The notes: generated from the letters alone by a model not told the origin. A DNA stretch of 64,000 nucleotides from Asticcacaulis endophyticus (GCF_014652575.1 NZ_BMZB01000001.1:62001-126000); one strand, 5' to 3'; shown: positions 24,968-33,982, counted from the stretch's first letter. Made by a program: numbers and translations.

Positions 24968-27352
24968 ATGTTGCTGGAGACTGAAGCCGATCTGGTGATG
25001 GTGCTGGGTGCCGCCGCCGGTATTCTTCTGTTTCTGGCGCTGGCCTGCGGCATTATCGCTACGTTGAAAACCTTTCAGGTGCGCCAGTTCCAGACCCTGT
25101 TGCACAATTCGGAACGCAAGGTCGATAACTTAGAGCGCCGCATTTTTAACGTGCTCAATGCCGTGCCGGTGGCGCTGGTCGAAACCGACCTGACCGGCAA
25201 ATTCACCTTTGCCAATAAGGCCGCCCATCAGTTGTTGGGCCGCAAGGACTCTGAGCTGATCGGGCTTCGGTTTCACTCGGCGACCTGGGGGATCACCTAT
25301 CCGGACGGGCGCATGATCCCGCCCGACCTGCTGCCGATTGCCCGCACCCTTCGTGGCCAGACGGTTAAGGGCTTTCAGCACATGCTGGCCCATCCGGTTA
25401 CACGCGGCAAGGTGATGATCTCGGTCACCTCCATGCCGATCGTCAGCCCCCACGGCGAAATCACCGGCTCGAGTGCGGCCTTTGTCGAAATCGAATCTCA
25501 GGCTGGTGAAGGCATTGGCGACATCACCGGCGTATGGCGCGGCCACTGGTTTACCGCCGCGTCTGTGCCGTTTTGGGGCCTTGATCTGGCAGGTAAGGTG
25601 CTGGACCTCAATGGGGCCGCAGTCGATGTTTTATCGACCACGCGCGATGACAGTCTGGGTCAAAGCTGGGCCCAAAGTTTTGTCAGCGATACAGACTTCC
25701 AGCGTGCCGTCGATTATCTGGCTGAGGTTCAGGCCGATGCCGCCGCCCATCATCCGCCCGCCCCGCTGCCCCTCATCCTGAAACGTGCGGATGGCACGGC
25801 GCAGACGGTTATGGTCAGCGCGTGGAAGGTACGCACCCCGGACGGCGCCGATCAGGGCCTGACGGTCATGGCGGTGCCTGCCCCCGTATCTTTAGCCGCA
25901 CCCAGTGCTGAACTGGCCACGCCCCAACTGGATGATGACGCAGCACAGGCGCTTGAAGATCTGCGTCAGGCCGAAACCGCCCGCGCCGATCTGGGGGTCG
26001 GGGTATGGGTCTATGATCGTGACGCCGATACCATTGTCGAAGACGAAGGTATGCGCCGCCTGATCGGGCGCGAAACCCCAGGCGGCCCCACCCTGATTTC
26101 CGATGAAGATCAGGCCATTGCCGACAAAGCCTTTGCCGCCCTGATGGCCGGTGAGACCGACACGCTCGATATCGAACTACGGGTCGGTCCGGCTGATCAG
26201 CCCCTGCGCTGGATCAACCTAAAAGGTCGCGCCGACACCCGTGACGATGGCACCCGCGACGTGTCGGGCATAGCGCTCGACATCAGCAGCTACCGGACGC
26301 AGATCGCTGACGTGGCGCCCCCCGCTGAGCCAGCCGAAACCGTCGCGCAAATCGAAGCCCGCCTCAGACCCGTCCTTGAGGCCGAACTGTTGAACCGCGC
26401 CGAAAGCGATATCGCCGGGCAGATTGAGGCCGCCATAACCTCTGAGCGCACACTCATGGAGCAGGTCATGGCCGAAGCCGTGTCTGAGGCGCAAGGTGCC
26501 GCTACCGCAGAGGCGCAAGCGGCCCTGATGGCCGAGATCGAGGCCCTTAAAGCCCGCCCTGAACCAGAGCCCACCCCCGAGCCTGCGCAATCGCCATCCG
26601 CCAGAGATGTGGCCCTAACCTTATCTAAACTGACACGGTACTGGACATTACGCAGCGGCAAGCCGACCCTGATCAGCCTGTCAGCCGACTGGCATGACCT
26701 GACCGGATTAATGGCTCACGAATTTATGGGCGAAGGCTTCCTCGACTGCGTGCACCCTGACGATCAGGCCGAACTGTTTGATACGCTCAAAAGCTTTATG
26801 ACCGGCAGCCGCGGCGGCCAGATCAGCTACCGCGTGCGCAACGCCAACGGCGACTATGTGCGCCTGATCGAGCAAGTCACGCCGTCATTTGATAACGGCG
26901 CCTTTGACGGCCTGATCGGTATGGCCTTTGAGATCGAACATCTGATGCCCGCCACCGTTGTCGAGGCTGAGGTCGAACCGCCCCCCGAACCCGTTATCAT
27001 CCCCGTGGACACCACCGAACTCGCCAGACTGCGCGACGAACTCGATGATCTGCGCCAATCCCTCAATTCGGCCATCGCCAGCAAAGCCTCCCTTGAGGAC
27101 AAAGCGCGTAAACTGGATGACGCCCTGCAACAGGCTCAGAAATATGAAACGGCGGGTCGCCTGACCTTTAATGTCGCCAATGATTTTGGCCAGATGCTGC
27201 ACGTTATCAACGGCGCGCTCGACATGATGCAAAAGCAGTCAAATAATCCTGAGAACATCCGCCGCCTGTCGGAAGCCGCACTTGTGGCAGGTAAACGCGG
27301 CGAACGCCTGACCCGCCAGTTGCAGGCCTTTACGCAATCGGATGAAGACTAA
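24968..27352 (+). CDS. Multi-PAS pseudo-histidine-kinase lacking the ATPase domain
   Basis: 794 aa from ATG 24968 (AAAGGGG upstream; the 24914 start lacks one). One N-terminal membrane segment (about 8-30), then PAS-like modules at about 50-150, 185-280, 330-445 and 545-660, an Ala/Glu-rich helix (about 480-535), and a coiled coil (about 675-725). The C-terminal 70 residues (AGRLTFNVANDFGQMLHVI) match the HWE/HisKA-type dimerisation helix normally reading G-L-T-G-V-A-H-D-F-N-N, but the phospho-accepting His is Asn738. The protein ends just where an HATPase_c domain would begin. A signalling or scaffold role in trans is inferred. Confidence 0.8.
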   Translation: MLLETEADLVMVLGAAAGILLFLALACGIIATLKTFQVRQFQTLLHNSERKVDNLERRIFNVLNAVPVALVETDLTGKFTFANKAAHQLLGRKDSELIGLRFHSATWGITYPDGRMIPPDLLPIARTLRGQTVKGFQHMLAHPVTRGKVMISVTSMPIVSPHGEITGSSAAFVEIESQAGEGIGDITGVWRGHWFTAASVPFWGLDLAGKVLDLNGAAVDVLSTTRDDSLGQSWAQSFVSDTDFQRAVDYLAEVQADAAAHHPPAPLPLILKRADGTAQTVMVSAWKVRTPDGADQGLTVMAVPAPVSLAAPSAELATPQLDDDAAQALEDLRQAETARADLGVGVWVYDRDADTIVEDEGMRRLIGRETPGGPTLISDEDQAIADKAFAALMAGETDTLDIELRVGPADQPLRWINLKGRADTRDDGTRDVSGIALDISSYRTQIADVAPPAEPAETVAQIEARLRPVLEAELLNRAESDIAGQIEAAITSERTLMEQVMAEAVSEAQGAATAEAQAALMAEIEALKARPEPEPTPEPAQSPSARDVALTLSKLTRYWTLRSGKPTLISLSADWHDLTGLMAHEFMGEGFLDCVHPDDQAELFDTLKSFMTGSRGGQISYRVRNANGDYVRLIEQVTPSFDNGAFDGLIGMAFEIEHLMPATVVEAEVEPPPEPVIIPVDTTELARLRDELDDLRQSLNSAIASKASLEDKARKLDDALQQAQKYETAGRLTFNVANDFGQMLHVINGALDMMQKQSNNPENIRRLSEAALVAGKRGERLTRQLQAFTQSDED

Positions 27353-27427
27353 CGCTCAAAGTCAAAAATCCGTCATGGATCATCGCTAAGGCCAAAGGTA
27401 GAATAGGCCGTAGCCAGAGGATTTTTC

Positions 27428-28846
27428 ATGACCGACGCCGCGCAGAACGCCCCACTGACCTTTGGCTGGGAAGAATGGCTGGGTCTGCCGGATCTGGGCC
27501 TGCCGGCCATCAAGGCCAAGGTCGATACCGGCGCGCGCACCTCATCGCTGCACGCCGTCGATATCGAACCGTTCGGCACACAGAGCAAGCCGCGCGTGCG
27601 CTTTGTGGTCAACCCGATCGCCGGGCGTCATGATGTCGAAGTCGTCTGCTCGGCTGATATAATTGGCCAGCGCGAGGTGACGTCATCGAACGGTGAGACC
27701 GAGATGCGCTACTTTATCGAAACCCGTCTTGATGTCAAAGGCCGGCTGATCCCCATCGAAGTCTCCCTGACCAACCGTGAGGGCATGGCGTACCGGATGC
27801 TGCTGGGGCGCCAAGCACTTGAGAGTATGGGCGCGCTGGTCGATCCGGTTCGCTCGCAGATTTTGCCGCCGCGCTCCTATGACGCCTACAGTGGCACTGA
27901 AACCCCCGCCGTGCGCAGGCCTTTGCGGATCGCGCTGTTGACCCAGGCCGCCAGCAACTATTCCAGCCGCGCCATTATCGAGGCCGCCCAAAGCCGCGAC
28001 CACGTCATTGAAGCCATCACCACCTCACGCTGCTACATGAACATCAATGTCCTGCGCCCCGAGGTCCATTATGATGGCAAGCCCCTGCCGCAATTCGATG
28101 TGGTCATCCCGCGCATTGGCGTGCCGATGACCAGCTATGGGTTGGCGGTGGTGCGGCAGTTTGAAACCACCGGCGCCTATTGTCTGAACCGCTCCAACGC
28201 CATTGCCGCCTCACGCGATAAACTCCATGCCCTTCAGGTTTTGGCGCGCAAGGGCATCCCCATGCCGGTGACCGCCTTTGCCAAATCGCCGAAAGATACC
28301 GACTATGTGGTCGACCTTGTCGGCGGCGCACCGCTGGTGGTCAAGCTGACCAAGGGCGCGCAGGGCCGCGGGGTGGTGCTGGCCGATACGCGTCTGGCGG
28401 CATCGTCCGTCATCTCCGCCTTTCGTGACCTTGATGCCGAACTTCTGACGCAGGAGTTTATCAAGGAAGCCGACGGCGAAGACCTGCGCTGTTTCGTCAT
28501 TGGCCATAAGGTCGTGGCCGCCATGATGCGCCGTGCCAAGATCGGTGATTTCCGCGCCAATCTCCATCAGGGCGGCGACGCACTCAGTGTAGACATTTCG
28601 CTCGAAGAGGCTCAGATTGCGGTAAAGGCCGCCCGCGCCTTGGGCTTACAGGTCGCAGGCGTTGATATTTTGCGTTCCAAAACCGGCCCGAAGGTCTTAG
28701 AGGTCAATTCCTCACCCGGCCTGCAAGGCATAGAAAAGGCATCGGGGGTTAAGGTCGCCGACCTGATCATCGGCCACATCGAAGGCCGGATGCGGCCGAT
28801 ACAGCGTTTGGGGGCCAAAAGCCCAAGGTTGCTCAGAAGGGAATAG
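27428..28846 (+). CDS. RimB-RimK fusion: retropepsin-like peptidase plus ATP-grasp glutamate ligase
   Basis: 472 aa. Residues about 10-145 form the retropepsin-like RimB/ATP-dependent zinc protease domain with KVDTGARTSSLHA (catalytic Asp-Thr-Gly) and the second-lobe MLLGRQALE. Residues about 160-460 are a RimK-type ATP-grasp: RIGVPMTSYGLAVVRQFE, lysine-rich ligase motifs PLVVKLTKGAQGRGVVLA, DLRCFVIGHKVVAAM and metal site KVLEVNSSPGLQGIE. RimK adds glutamates to ribosomal protein S6 (or makes poly-glutamate), RimB trims them. In pseudomonads these are separate neighbouring genes. AGAGGA precedes ATG 27428. It overlaps the Smr gene by one base. Confidence 0.88.
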   Translation: MTDAAQNAPLTFGWEEWLGLPDLGLPAIKAKVDTGARTSSLHAVDIEPFGTQSKPRVRFVVNPIAGRHDVEVVCSADIIGQREVTSSNGETEMRYFIETRLDVKGRLIPIEVSLTNREGMAYRMLLGRQALESMGALVDPVRSQILPPRSYDAYSGTETPAVRRPLRIALLTQAASNYSSRAIIEAAQSRDHVIEAITTSRCYMNINVLRPEVHYDGKPLPQFDVVIPRIGVPMTSYGLAVVRQFETTGAYCLNRSNAIAASRDKLHALQVLARKGIPMPVTAFAKSPKDTDYVVDLVGGAPLVVKLTKGAQGRGVVLADTRLAASSVISAFRDLDAELLTQEFIKEADGEDLRCFVIGHKVVAAMMRRAKIGDFRANLHQGGDALSVDISLEEAQIAVKAARALGLQVAGVDILRSKTGPKVLEVNSSPGLQGIEKASGVKVADLIIGHIEGRMRPIQRLGAKSPRLLRRE

Positions 28847-29436
28847 TGCGCGTGGCGACGGGCTCAAAAGGCGAAGATCAAAAGCTTTGGGCCCTGGTGA
28901 CCGCAACCGTGCGGCCCTACATTTCGCGCAAAATCTCCCGCAAAACAGCGCCCGTCAAGCCTACTGAGCCCGAAGTGGTTAAGGTTCGCGATATGCCGGA
29001 TATGGTAGCTAAACCGCTGCGGAAAGCCGAGCCTCTGACCCCGTTTAAAATCGGTGATGCCATTAAGCCGGACGGCGGCTATCGGCTGGTGCGCGCCACA
29101 TCGTTTGAGCCCGATCCGATTGAGCCGAAACGCAAGCGCCGCATTACCCGCGAACGTGATCCGATCGAGGCGCGCCTTGACCTGCACGGCCTCACCCAGA
29201 TCGCGGCGGAGGCCCGCCTGAAAGCCTTCGTGCAACAGGCCTACGCCAATGATTACCGTGCTATTCTGGTGATTACCGGCAAAGGCATGGCTGAAAACGG
29301 TATCCTCAAGCGCAACGCCCCGGAATGGCTGGCCGATCCGGCAATGGCCCACATGGTCGCCGGTATCTCACAGGCCCATGCCCGCCACGGCGGTTCCGGC
29401 GCGTTATATGTGGCACTCAAGAAGCGGCAGAGATAG
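28846..29436 (+). CDS. Smr-domain protein
   Basis: 196 aa, GTG start at 28846 overlapping the RimBK stop (TAGTG), with AGAAGGG upstream. Residues about 105-196 form an Smr domain: LDLHGLTQIAAEARLKAF (the DLHG motif), VITGKGMAENGILK, and the terminal HGGSGALYVALK. The N-terminal ~100 residues are basic, proline-containing and probably disordered. Stand-alone Smr proteins are nucleases acting on branched DNA or on collided-ribosome mRNA. Coupling to a RimK-type ribosome modifier makes a translation-linked role attractive, but this is inference. Confidence 0.9.
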   Translation: MRVATGSKGEDQKLWALVTATVRPYISRKISRKTAPVKPTEPEVVKVRDMPDMVAKPLRKAEPLTPFKIGDAIKPDGGYRLVRATSFEPDPIEPKRKRRITRERDPIEARLDLHGLTQIAAEARLKAFVQQAYANDYRAILVITGKGMAENGILKRNAPEWLADPAMAHMVAGISQAHARHGGSGALYVALKKRQR

Positions 29437-29449
29437 CCCTCAAGGAGCG

Positions 29450-29609
29450 CAGCGTTAGGGCAAAAAGCGCAAATAGGCCCCCACCACCCTTTTGCTACGC
29501 AAAACGGTCCCCCTCCCCGGCACGCCGGGGAGGTATAAAATTACGACTTCATACCTCCCCAACTTGTTGGGGAGGAGGGAGGCCCGAAAGGGCCGGAAGG
29601 TGGGGGTTC
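29450..29609. repeat. GC-rich intergenic palindromic cluster
   Basis: The gap between the Smr gene and the convergent GH97 gene consists of nested palindromes: TTTTGCTACGCAAAA, CCCCGGCACGCCGGGG, CCTCCCCAACTTGTTGGGGAGG-type and GGCCCGAAAGGGCC, bracketed by GCCCCCACC and GGTGGGGGT. It is related to 11421-11537. It may end transcription from both sides; no gene is seen. Confidence 0.7.
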
Positions 29610-31661
29610 TTATTTCTTTTTCCCAGCCGGACTGATCTTGACCACAGCACCGCCATTGGCCGCCAGCTTCAACCTCACTGAACCCGACTTATCAACCCTG
29701 GCATCGCTGACGTTCAAGGTCGAAATCGTCACCCCGTCCTGCCAGAGTTTGGCCGAAAACGCCCCGTCACCCAAAAACCCAAGCGGCACGGTCACCTCGC
29801 GGGCCTGATCGTCAGTCATGGCGCCAATGTACCAGTCCTTACCCGACCGGCGGGCGATGACCACACTCTGGCCGATCTCACCGGCCACAAAGCGCGTTTC
29901 GTCCCATGACGCCGGAACGCCCTTGATAAAATCAACGCCGTCTTCCCATGAACCATCAGCTTTGCGATACGCAGGCGGCGAATCCGATACCATGCCGAAC
30001 GGGCTCTCATAGACCACATACATGGCCAGGGCGGCCCCGCGCGTCGTCATGACATAGGGGTTGATAAAGCTCTGCTTTGACGGAAACTCAGCCGGTGTCG
30101 CGTGGCGAAACCCGCCCTGGGTATAGTCCATCGGCCCCAAAAGCCCGCGGGTATAGGCCAGCATGATATTATGGTGCGCGGTGATCCGGCGGCTCCATTT
30201 GTTGTTCTCCGCCCCCAGCACGCCTTCCTGCGTCATATAGTGCGGATAGGTGCGCGTCAGCCCCGCCGGCGGAAAGGCCCCGTGCAGATCGACCATCAGT
30301 TTATGCTGGGCGGTCTTGGTCAGGAGGCGCTGATAATAGTCCATGATCTCCTGATCGTTGCGGTTCAGGAAATCGACCTTAATGCCCTTGATGCCCCAGC
30401 GCTCATAGGTCGCCAGCGCCTCATCCATCTGGTTATCCAGTTGCTGCCATTGCAGCCAGATCCACACGCCCACGCCCTTGGATTTGGCGTAACGGATGAT
30501 CTCGGCCATATCCATTTCGGGCTTGGGTGTGGTGACATCGGCGGCAGGGTTAGGTTCCACCGTCGATCCCGCCGACCAGCCTTCGTCGATCAGGATATAT
30601 TCCAGCCCCAGCTCGGCCGCAAAATCGGTATAGGCCTTATAGGTCGCGGTATTCATGCCGGATTTTTGGCCGTTCGCATTGTGGGGCGCTGGCAAAGGGA
30701 AATCGTTGCCATTCCACCAGTCCCAGGCTGACAGACCCGGTTTAATCCACGACGTATCCTTCACCACCGATGGCTCACCCAGGGCATTGATCAGATTGGA
30801 TTCAATCAGGTTTCCGGGTCGATCCCCCAGCATGATCACCCGCCACGGCGTTTCAAAACCGTTCGTTGCATCGATGCGAGCAGCGCGGGTGTTAAAGCGC
30901 GCGCCGGGGTCATTGTCCTTGCGCGGGGTCAGCACGACCTTGACGCCGTAACTGGCGTCACTCAGAGCGGTGTAGTAGGCGCCCGGATAGGCCTTTAGGT
31001 TGGATTCCGCAATCGCAAAGGCCGCCTCACCGGTATCGCACACGACGGGAGCTTGGAACAGGTGAAACACCCGCATCTGAGACGCTTTGATCGCGTCGTG
31101 TTCGCCTTCAAAACTGTTCTCGAACCGGCCTTGGTTCAGGCCCCAACAATCATAATCGGCGGCGAAATTAAACGCCGTCATCTCGTCCTGAAGGTCGAAC
31201 GCGGCCACCCCATCCTGTTTCGGGATCACGTACCTTAGCGCCACCCCGTCATCATAGGCCCGCACAATCAGCTTCAGGGTCTTCACGTCACCCGTGGCCG
31301 CCCTATAAGTAAACTCAGTTTGATTATACCGCGCGTTTACGGACTTTACCTTGCCGACAGGAAGCGTAAACTGATCGGCACCAGACGTGGTTTTCTGATC
31401 GACCAGGGTAAACCCGCCCGCCCCGATGGCGGTGCCAAATGGCGGACGGTTTTGCAGGGTAAGACCAAGGCTTGAGGGCGCAATGACGGCCTTGCCATTG
31501 CGGCTGACGGCATAGGTCAAACCCTTATCGGTCAGGGTGACTTCGATCCGGTTGCGCTGATCGGGTGAGGCGGCGGTGAAAGTCTCCGCCGAAACTTGCG
31601 CGGCGCACAACAGACCGAAACTTAAGGCGCACCCGCGCACTATTGAGGCAGATATTACCAT
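29610..31661 (-). CDS. Glycoside hydrolase family 97 (alpha-glycosidase), exported
   Basis: 683 aa. Signal peptide (1-25, ending VSAE), N-terminal beta-sandwich, central TIM barrel with WIKPGLSAWDWWNG, LEYILIDEGWS and GIKGIKVDFLNRNDQ, and a C-terminal beta-domain. The KVDF Asp at the position of the retaining-type nucleophile points to the retaining (alpha-galactosidase-like) branch of GH97 rather than the SusB inverting branch; this subdivision is a motif reading. AGGGAAGCG precedes ATG 31661. It acts in the periplasm on alpha-linked oligosaccharides. It is divergent from the PmoA-like gene. Confidence 0.88.
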   Translation of the reverse strand: MVISASIVRGCALSFGLLCAAQVSAETFTAASPDQRNRIEVTLTDKGLTYAVSRNGKAVIAPSSLGLTLQNRPPFGTAIGAGGFTLVDQKTTSGADQFTLPVGKVKSVNARYNQTEFTYRAATGDVKTLKLIVRAYDDGVALRYVIPKQDGVAAFDLQDEMTAFNFAADYDCWGLNQGRFENSFEGEHDAIKASQMRVFHLFQAPVVCDTGEAAFAIAESNLKAYPGAYYTALSDASYGVKVVLTPRKDNDPGARFNTRAARIDATNGFETPWRVIMLGDRPGNLIESNLINALGEPSVVKDTSWIKPGLSAWDWWNGNDFPLPAPHNANGQKSGMNTATYKAYTDFAAELGLEYILIDEGWSAGSTVEPNPAADVTTPKPEMDMAEIIRYAKSKGVGVWIWLQWQQLDNQMDEALATYERWGIKGIKVDFLNRNDQEIMDYYQRLLTKTAQHKLMVDLHGAFPPAGLTRTYPHYMTQEGVLGAENNKWSRRITAHHNIMLAYTRGLLGPMDYTQGGFRHATPAEFPSKQSFINPYVMTTRGAALAMYVVYESPFGMVSDSPPAYRKADGSWEDGVDFIKGVPASWDETRFVAGEIGQSVVIARRSGKDWYIGAMTDDQAREVTVPLGFLGDGAFSAKLWQDGVTISTLNVSDARVDKSGSVRLKLAANGGAVVKISPAGKKK

Positions 31662-31768
31662 GATCGCTTCCCTGATGGTTATGCCGTTCGGTATTTATTT
31701 TTGATGGGGCGTAAGGCACCTTAAAGTCGGGCACAGGTCAAGGCTAATTATCAGTTCAGGAGGTTGTG

Positions 31769-32587
31769 ATGGCAAACGCGGTATTGACGGGTTGGAAAGC
31801 GGAACAGGGCCTGACCTATGTGCGCCTGTACCACCGTAATAAGCCGGTCATGACCTACCATTTCGGACCGTGCCGCAACTATGAGCCGTGGCGGATGAAC
31901 TATATCCACCCCATTCATGGCCTGTCGGGCGCGGTGCTGACCGAAAACACCCCCGAAGATCACCACCATCAGCGCGGCCTGTTCTGGGCGTGGCGGGAAA
32001 TCTACCTGCTGGGCGAAAAGATCGCCGATGGCTGGGAAGGCCACAATATCCGCTTTGAACCGCTGAGCTTCGAGCACGCCGAAGACTTAGATGGCAACTA
32101 TACCTTACGCGCCCATTACCGTTGGTATTCGACCAAGCATGACGCCGATTTGCCGATCATGGATGAAGCCGTGGTTATTACGCTCCATCCCGATGATGAG
32201 CATGGCCGCCGGTTTAGCGTCGATATCACACTCAAAGCATTAGTGGCGGGCTTAAGTCTGGGTGGGACGCCGGATAAGGGCTATGGCGGGCCGAGCGTGC
32301 GCTTCCTCCATTCCGAAGACATCACTATCCGCACCAAAGGTCAGGCCGTGACGGCCCAGTTTGCGGCGGTTGAAACCGGTGATGCCGTGGCCTTTAGCTG
32401 GCCCCTGCGGCCCGATATGCCCGATGAGATTGAGCTGTCCTGCCTGATCAATGGCACGCCGTGGACCACCTGGGTACTGCGCCAGGAAAAGAGTATGCAA
32501 AACGCGGCCTACCCCGGCCTAGGCTCGGTGCCGGTCGATATGGACGCGCCGCTGAATATCCGCCTCAACTGGCGGCAGGTAGTTTAG
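31769..32587 (+). CDS. PmoA-like family protein (DUF6807 type)
   Basis: 272 aa from ATG 31769 (AGGAGG upstream; the adjacent GTG 31766 is too close). Motifs: HPIHGLSGAVLTE, and PEDHHHQRGLFWAW, the His-rich signature of the family misleadingly called methane oxygenase PmoA. These proteins are soluble beta-sandwiches commonly found with sugar-degrading genes. Here it is divergent from a GH97 glycosidase and followed by a tiny membrane protein. A role in carbohydrate processing is inferred; true methane oxidation is not. Confidence 0.75.
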   Translation: MANAVLTGWKAEQGLTYVRLYHRNKPVMTYHFGPCRNYEPWRMNYIHPIHGLSGAVLTENTPEDHHHQRGLFWAWREIYLLGEKIADGWEGHNIRFEPLSFEHAEDLDGNYTLRAHYRWYSTKHDADLPIMDEAVVITLHPDDEHGRRFSVDITLKALVAGLSLGGTPDKGYGGPSVRFLHSEDITIRTKGQAVTAQFAAVETGDAVAFSWPLRPDMPDEIELSCLINGTPWTTWVLRQEKSMQNAAYPGLGSVPVDMDAPLNIRLNWRQVV

Positions 32588-32608
32588 GGCCGCATCCGGG
32601 GGGAGATC

Positions 32609-32734
32609 ATGAATATCTGGAGCATAGCGATCGGGCTGATTGTGTTTCTGGTGGCGGCGCTGGTGTTCACCTATGCCCTGTTCAAAAACATCCCCGACGA
32701 GCCCAAGAACGATGATGATGAACCGTGGAAGTAG
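32609..32734 (+). CDS. Small single-pass membrane protein
   Basis: 41 aa, ATG 32609 to TAG 32732-32734, with GGGGGGAGATC directly upstream. One hydrophobic segment (about 3-25) and an acidic tail (PDEPKNDDDEPWK). It lies 21 bp behind the PmoA-like gene and is probably co-transcribed. No homologue is recognised. The strong ribosome site and clean topology support a real gene. Confidence 0.65.
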   Translation: MNIWSIAIGLIVFLVAALVFTYALFKNIPDEPKNDDDEPWK

Positions 32735-32855
32735 GTCGCGCTAACCTTAATGATATAATGAGCTGAAATATTTTAAATGTATCAAACATAACAATATCTT
32801 GAGAATATTTTAGTTTTTTATTTTAAGCTGTTCTATATTCACATACACTAATTAT

Positions 32856-33323
32856 ATGGTTTTAGCGCATAGCATTGAAAACAGTAAGGGCTGGAAAAGC
32901 CAGTATGAAACGATGACTCGCTGGTATCATCGGTGCGAAAAAATACATGTCGATGGCTGTTATGTAGACTTCCATGACGCATGGGATTTTGGATTTAGCT
33001 TCTTCATTGCTTGTCACAGCCTAAAAGACTGGCTCAAGAAACAATGCCCTACCTATGTGGCACCTGAATATCCAATCTGCATGAAGATATGCCGTGACAT
33101 AGCTAATAGAGCCAAACATCTAAGACTAGATCAAGCCTCCCTTGATGCGGACTGGTCTATGGTCAGAGAATACGATCACTACAAAGATGGCGTAAAGCTA
33201 AAGCTTGTTTTTGAGGGGCATAAAAAAGATTACAAATTCCCGCCGTCGTTTCCTCTGATTAGTGTAATTCGAGATTGTCAGAAATTCTGGGAAATCGAGT
33301 TAAGAAGACAAAATTTGCTTTGA
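32856..33323 (+). CDS. Hypothetical protein, low-GC orphan gene
   Basis: 155 aa. Base composition is clearly lower in GC (about 40% by eye) than the roughly 60% surroundings, and the 120 bp upstream are AT-rich too. The protein is basic with several Cys, Trp and aromatic residues (CYVDFHDAWDFGFSFFIACHSLKDWL; here residues about 35-60), no signal peptide or membrane segment. No family is recognised. It abuts the 3' end of a tRNA-Gly gene, a common insertion point for foreign DNA, but no integrase or duplicated tRNA end is visible. Recent transfer is inferred from composition only. The start ATG 32856 has no clear ribosome site. Confidence 0.6.
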   Translation: MVLAHSIENSKGWKSQYETMTRWYHRCEKIHVDGCYVDFHDAWDFGFSFFIACHSLKDWLKKQCPTYVAPEYPICMKICRDIANRAKHLRLDQASLDADWSMVREYDHYKDGVKLKLVFEGHKKDYKFPPSFPLISVIRDCQKFWEIELRRQNLL

Positions 33324-33343
33324 ATCTAATGAATTTTTTTTGA

Positions 33344-33372
33344 ATAAAAACCAAAACACTCTGAGAGTGTTT
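33344..33372 (-). terminator. Terminator of the tRNA-Gly gene
   Basis: On the minus strand AACACTC, a 3-nt loop and GAGTGTT form a hairpin followed by a T-rich run (TTTTGGTTTTTATT). It lies directly after the tRNA CCA end. Confidence 0.8.
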
Positions 33373-33446
33373 GGAGCGGGCGAAGAGGATCGAACTCTCG
33401 ACATCAACCTTGGCAAGGTTGCGCTCTACCGCTGAGCTACGCCCGC
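33372..33446 (-). tRNA. tRNA-Gly (anticodon GCC)
   Basis: Read on the minus strand: acceptor GCGGGC, D-arm GCTCAGCGGTAGAGC, anticodon arm CAACCTTGCCAAGGTTG with anticodon GCC, T-arm with GTTCGATCC, acceptor GCCCGC, discriminator T and an encoded CCA. All stems pair. Length 75 nt including CCA. Confidence 0.97.
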
Positions 33447-33565
33447 TCATCTGCGCGGTCATGTTCATGTCCGCCGAAGAGGTGCGCCTTATAGACATTA
33501 AGCCCTTGGCCTTGCAAGCCCTCTTTTTGAAAAAATCCGATTTTTCCACATGGTTTGCAAACGGC

Positions 33566-33982
33566 TTAAGTGAGCGCGATCCACGCCACGCGGGCCATGA
33601 GTATCACAACCCCTGCAAAGTTGATCACAAACACCATCCCGCGCAGAGGCACATTGCGGGTCAGGGTCTGCACCACCGTATGGACCACGCGCCCGAACAA
33701 AAACAGCCATGCCGCCGCCACATCGATCACCGCAACCTCACCCGACAGATAGATAAACAGACCGGCAAACAGCGCAAATACCGGCAGTTCAAACTGGTTC
33801 GACAGGTTGCGGGCGACGCGCAGTGAACGCTCAGGATCGGCACCGGCGCGGATGAAATCAGCGATGCGCACCTCACCCTTAGCGACCGCCGACTGGCGCT
33901 CAATCGTCAGCCAGACATAGAGCAGCGCTACCCAGCCAAAATGGGCCAGAAACGCCAGAATAAACACCTGAGCAAGCGTCAT
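33566..33982 (-). CDS. MAPEG-family membrane protein
   Basis: 138 aa with four hydrophobic segments. RVARNLSNQFELPVFALF (residues about 55-72) carries the MAPEG-family R-x(3)-N-x(2)-E/x-P signature of membrane glutathione/eicosanoid enzymes. Bacterial members are inner-membrane proteins of uncertain substrate. The start ATG overlaps the moeB stop by 4 bp (ATGA), so it is translated from the same message. The functional link to MoeB is not evident. Confidence 0.82.
   Translation of the reverse strand: MTLAQVFILAFLAHFGWVALLYVWLTIERQSAVAKGEVRIADFIRAGADPERSLRVARNLSNQFELPVFALFAGLFIYLSGEVAVIDVAAAWLFLFGRVVHTVVQTLTRNVPLRGMVFVINFAGVVILMARVAWIALT

Noticed and set aside
31769-32587. Methane monooxygenase subunit
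   Set aside because: The PmoA label of this family is historical. The protein is soluble, without membrane helices, and sits with a glycosidase.
32856-33323. Prophage or genomic island at the tRNA
   Set aside because: Only one low-GC gene, no integrase, no duplicated tRNA 3' end; kept as a possible remnant only.
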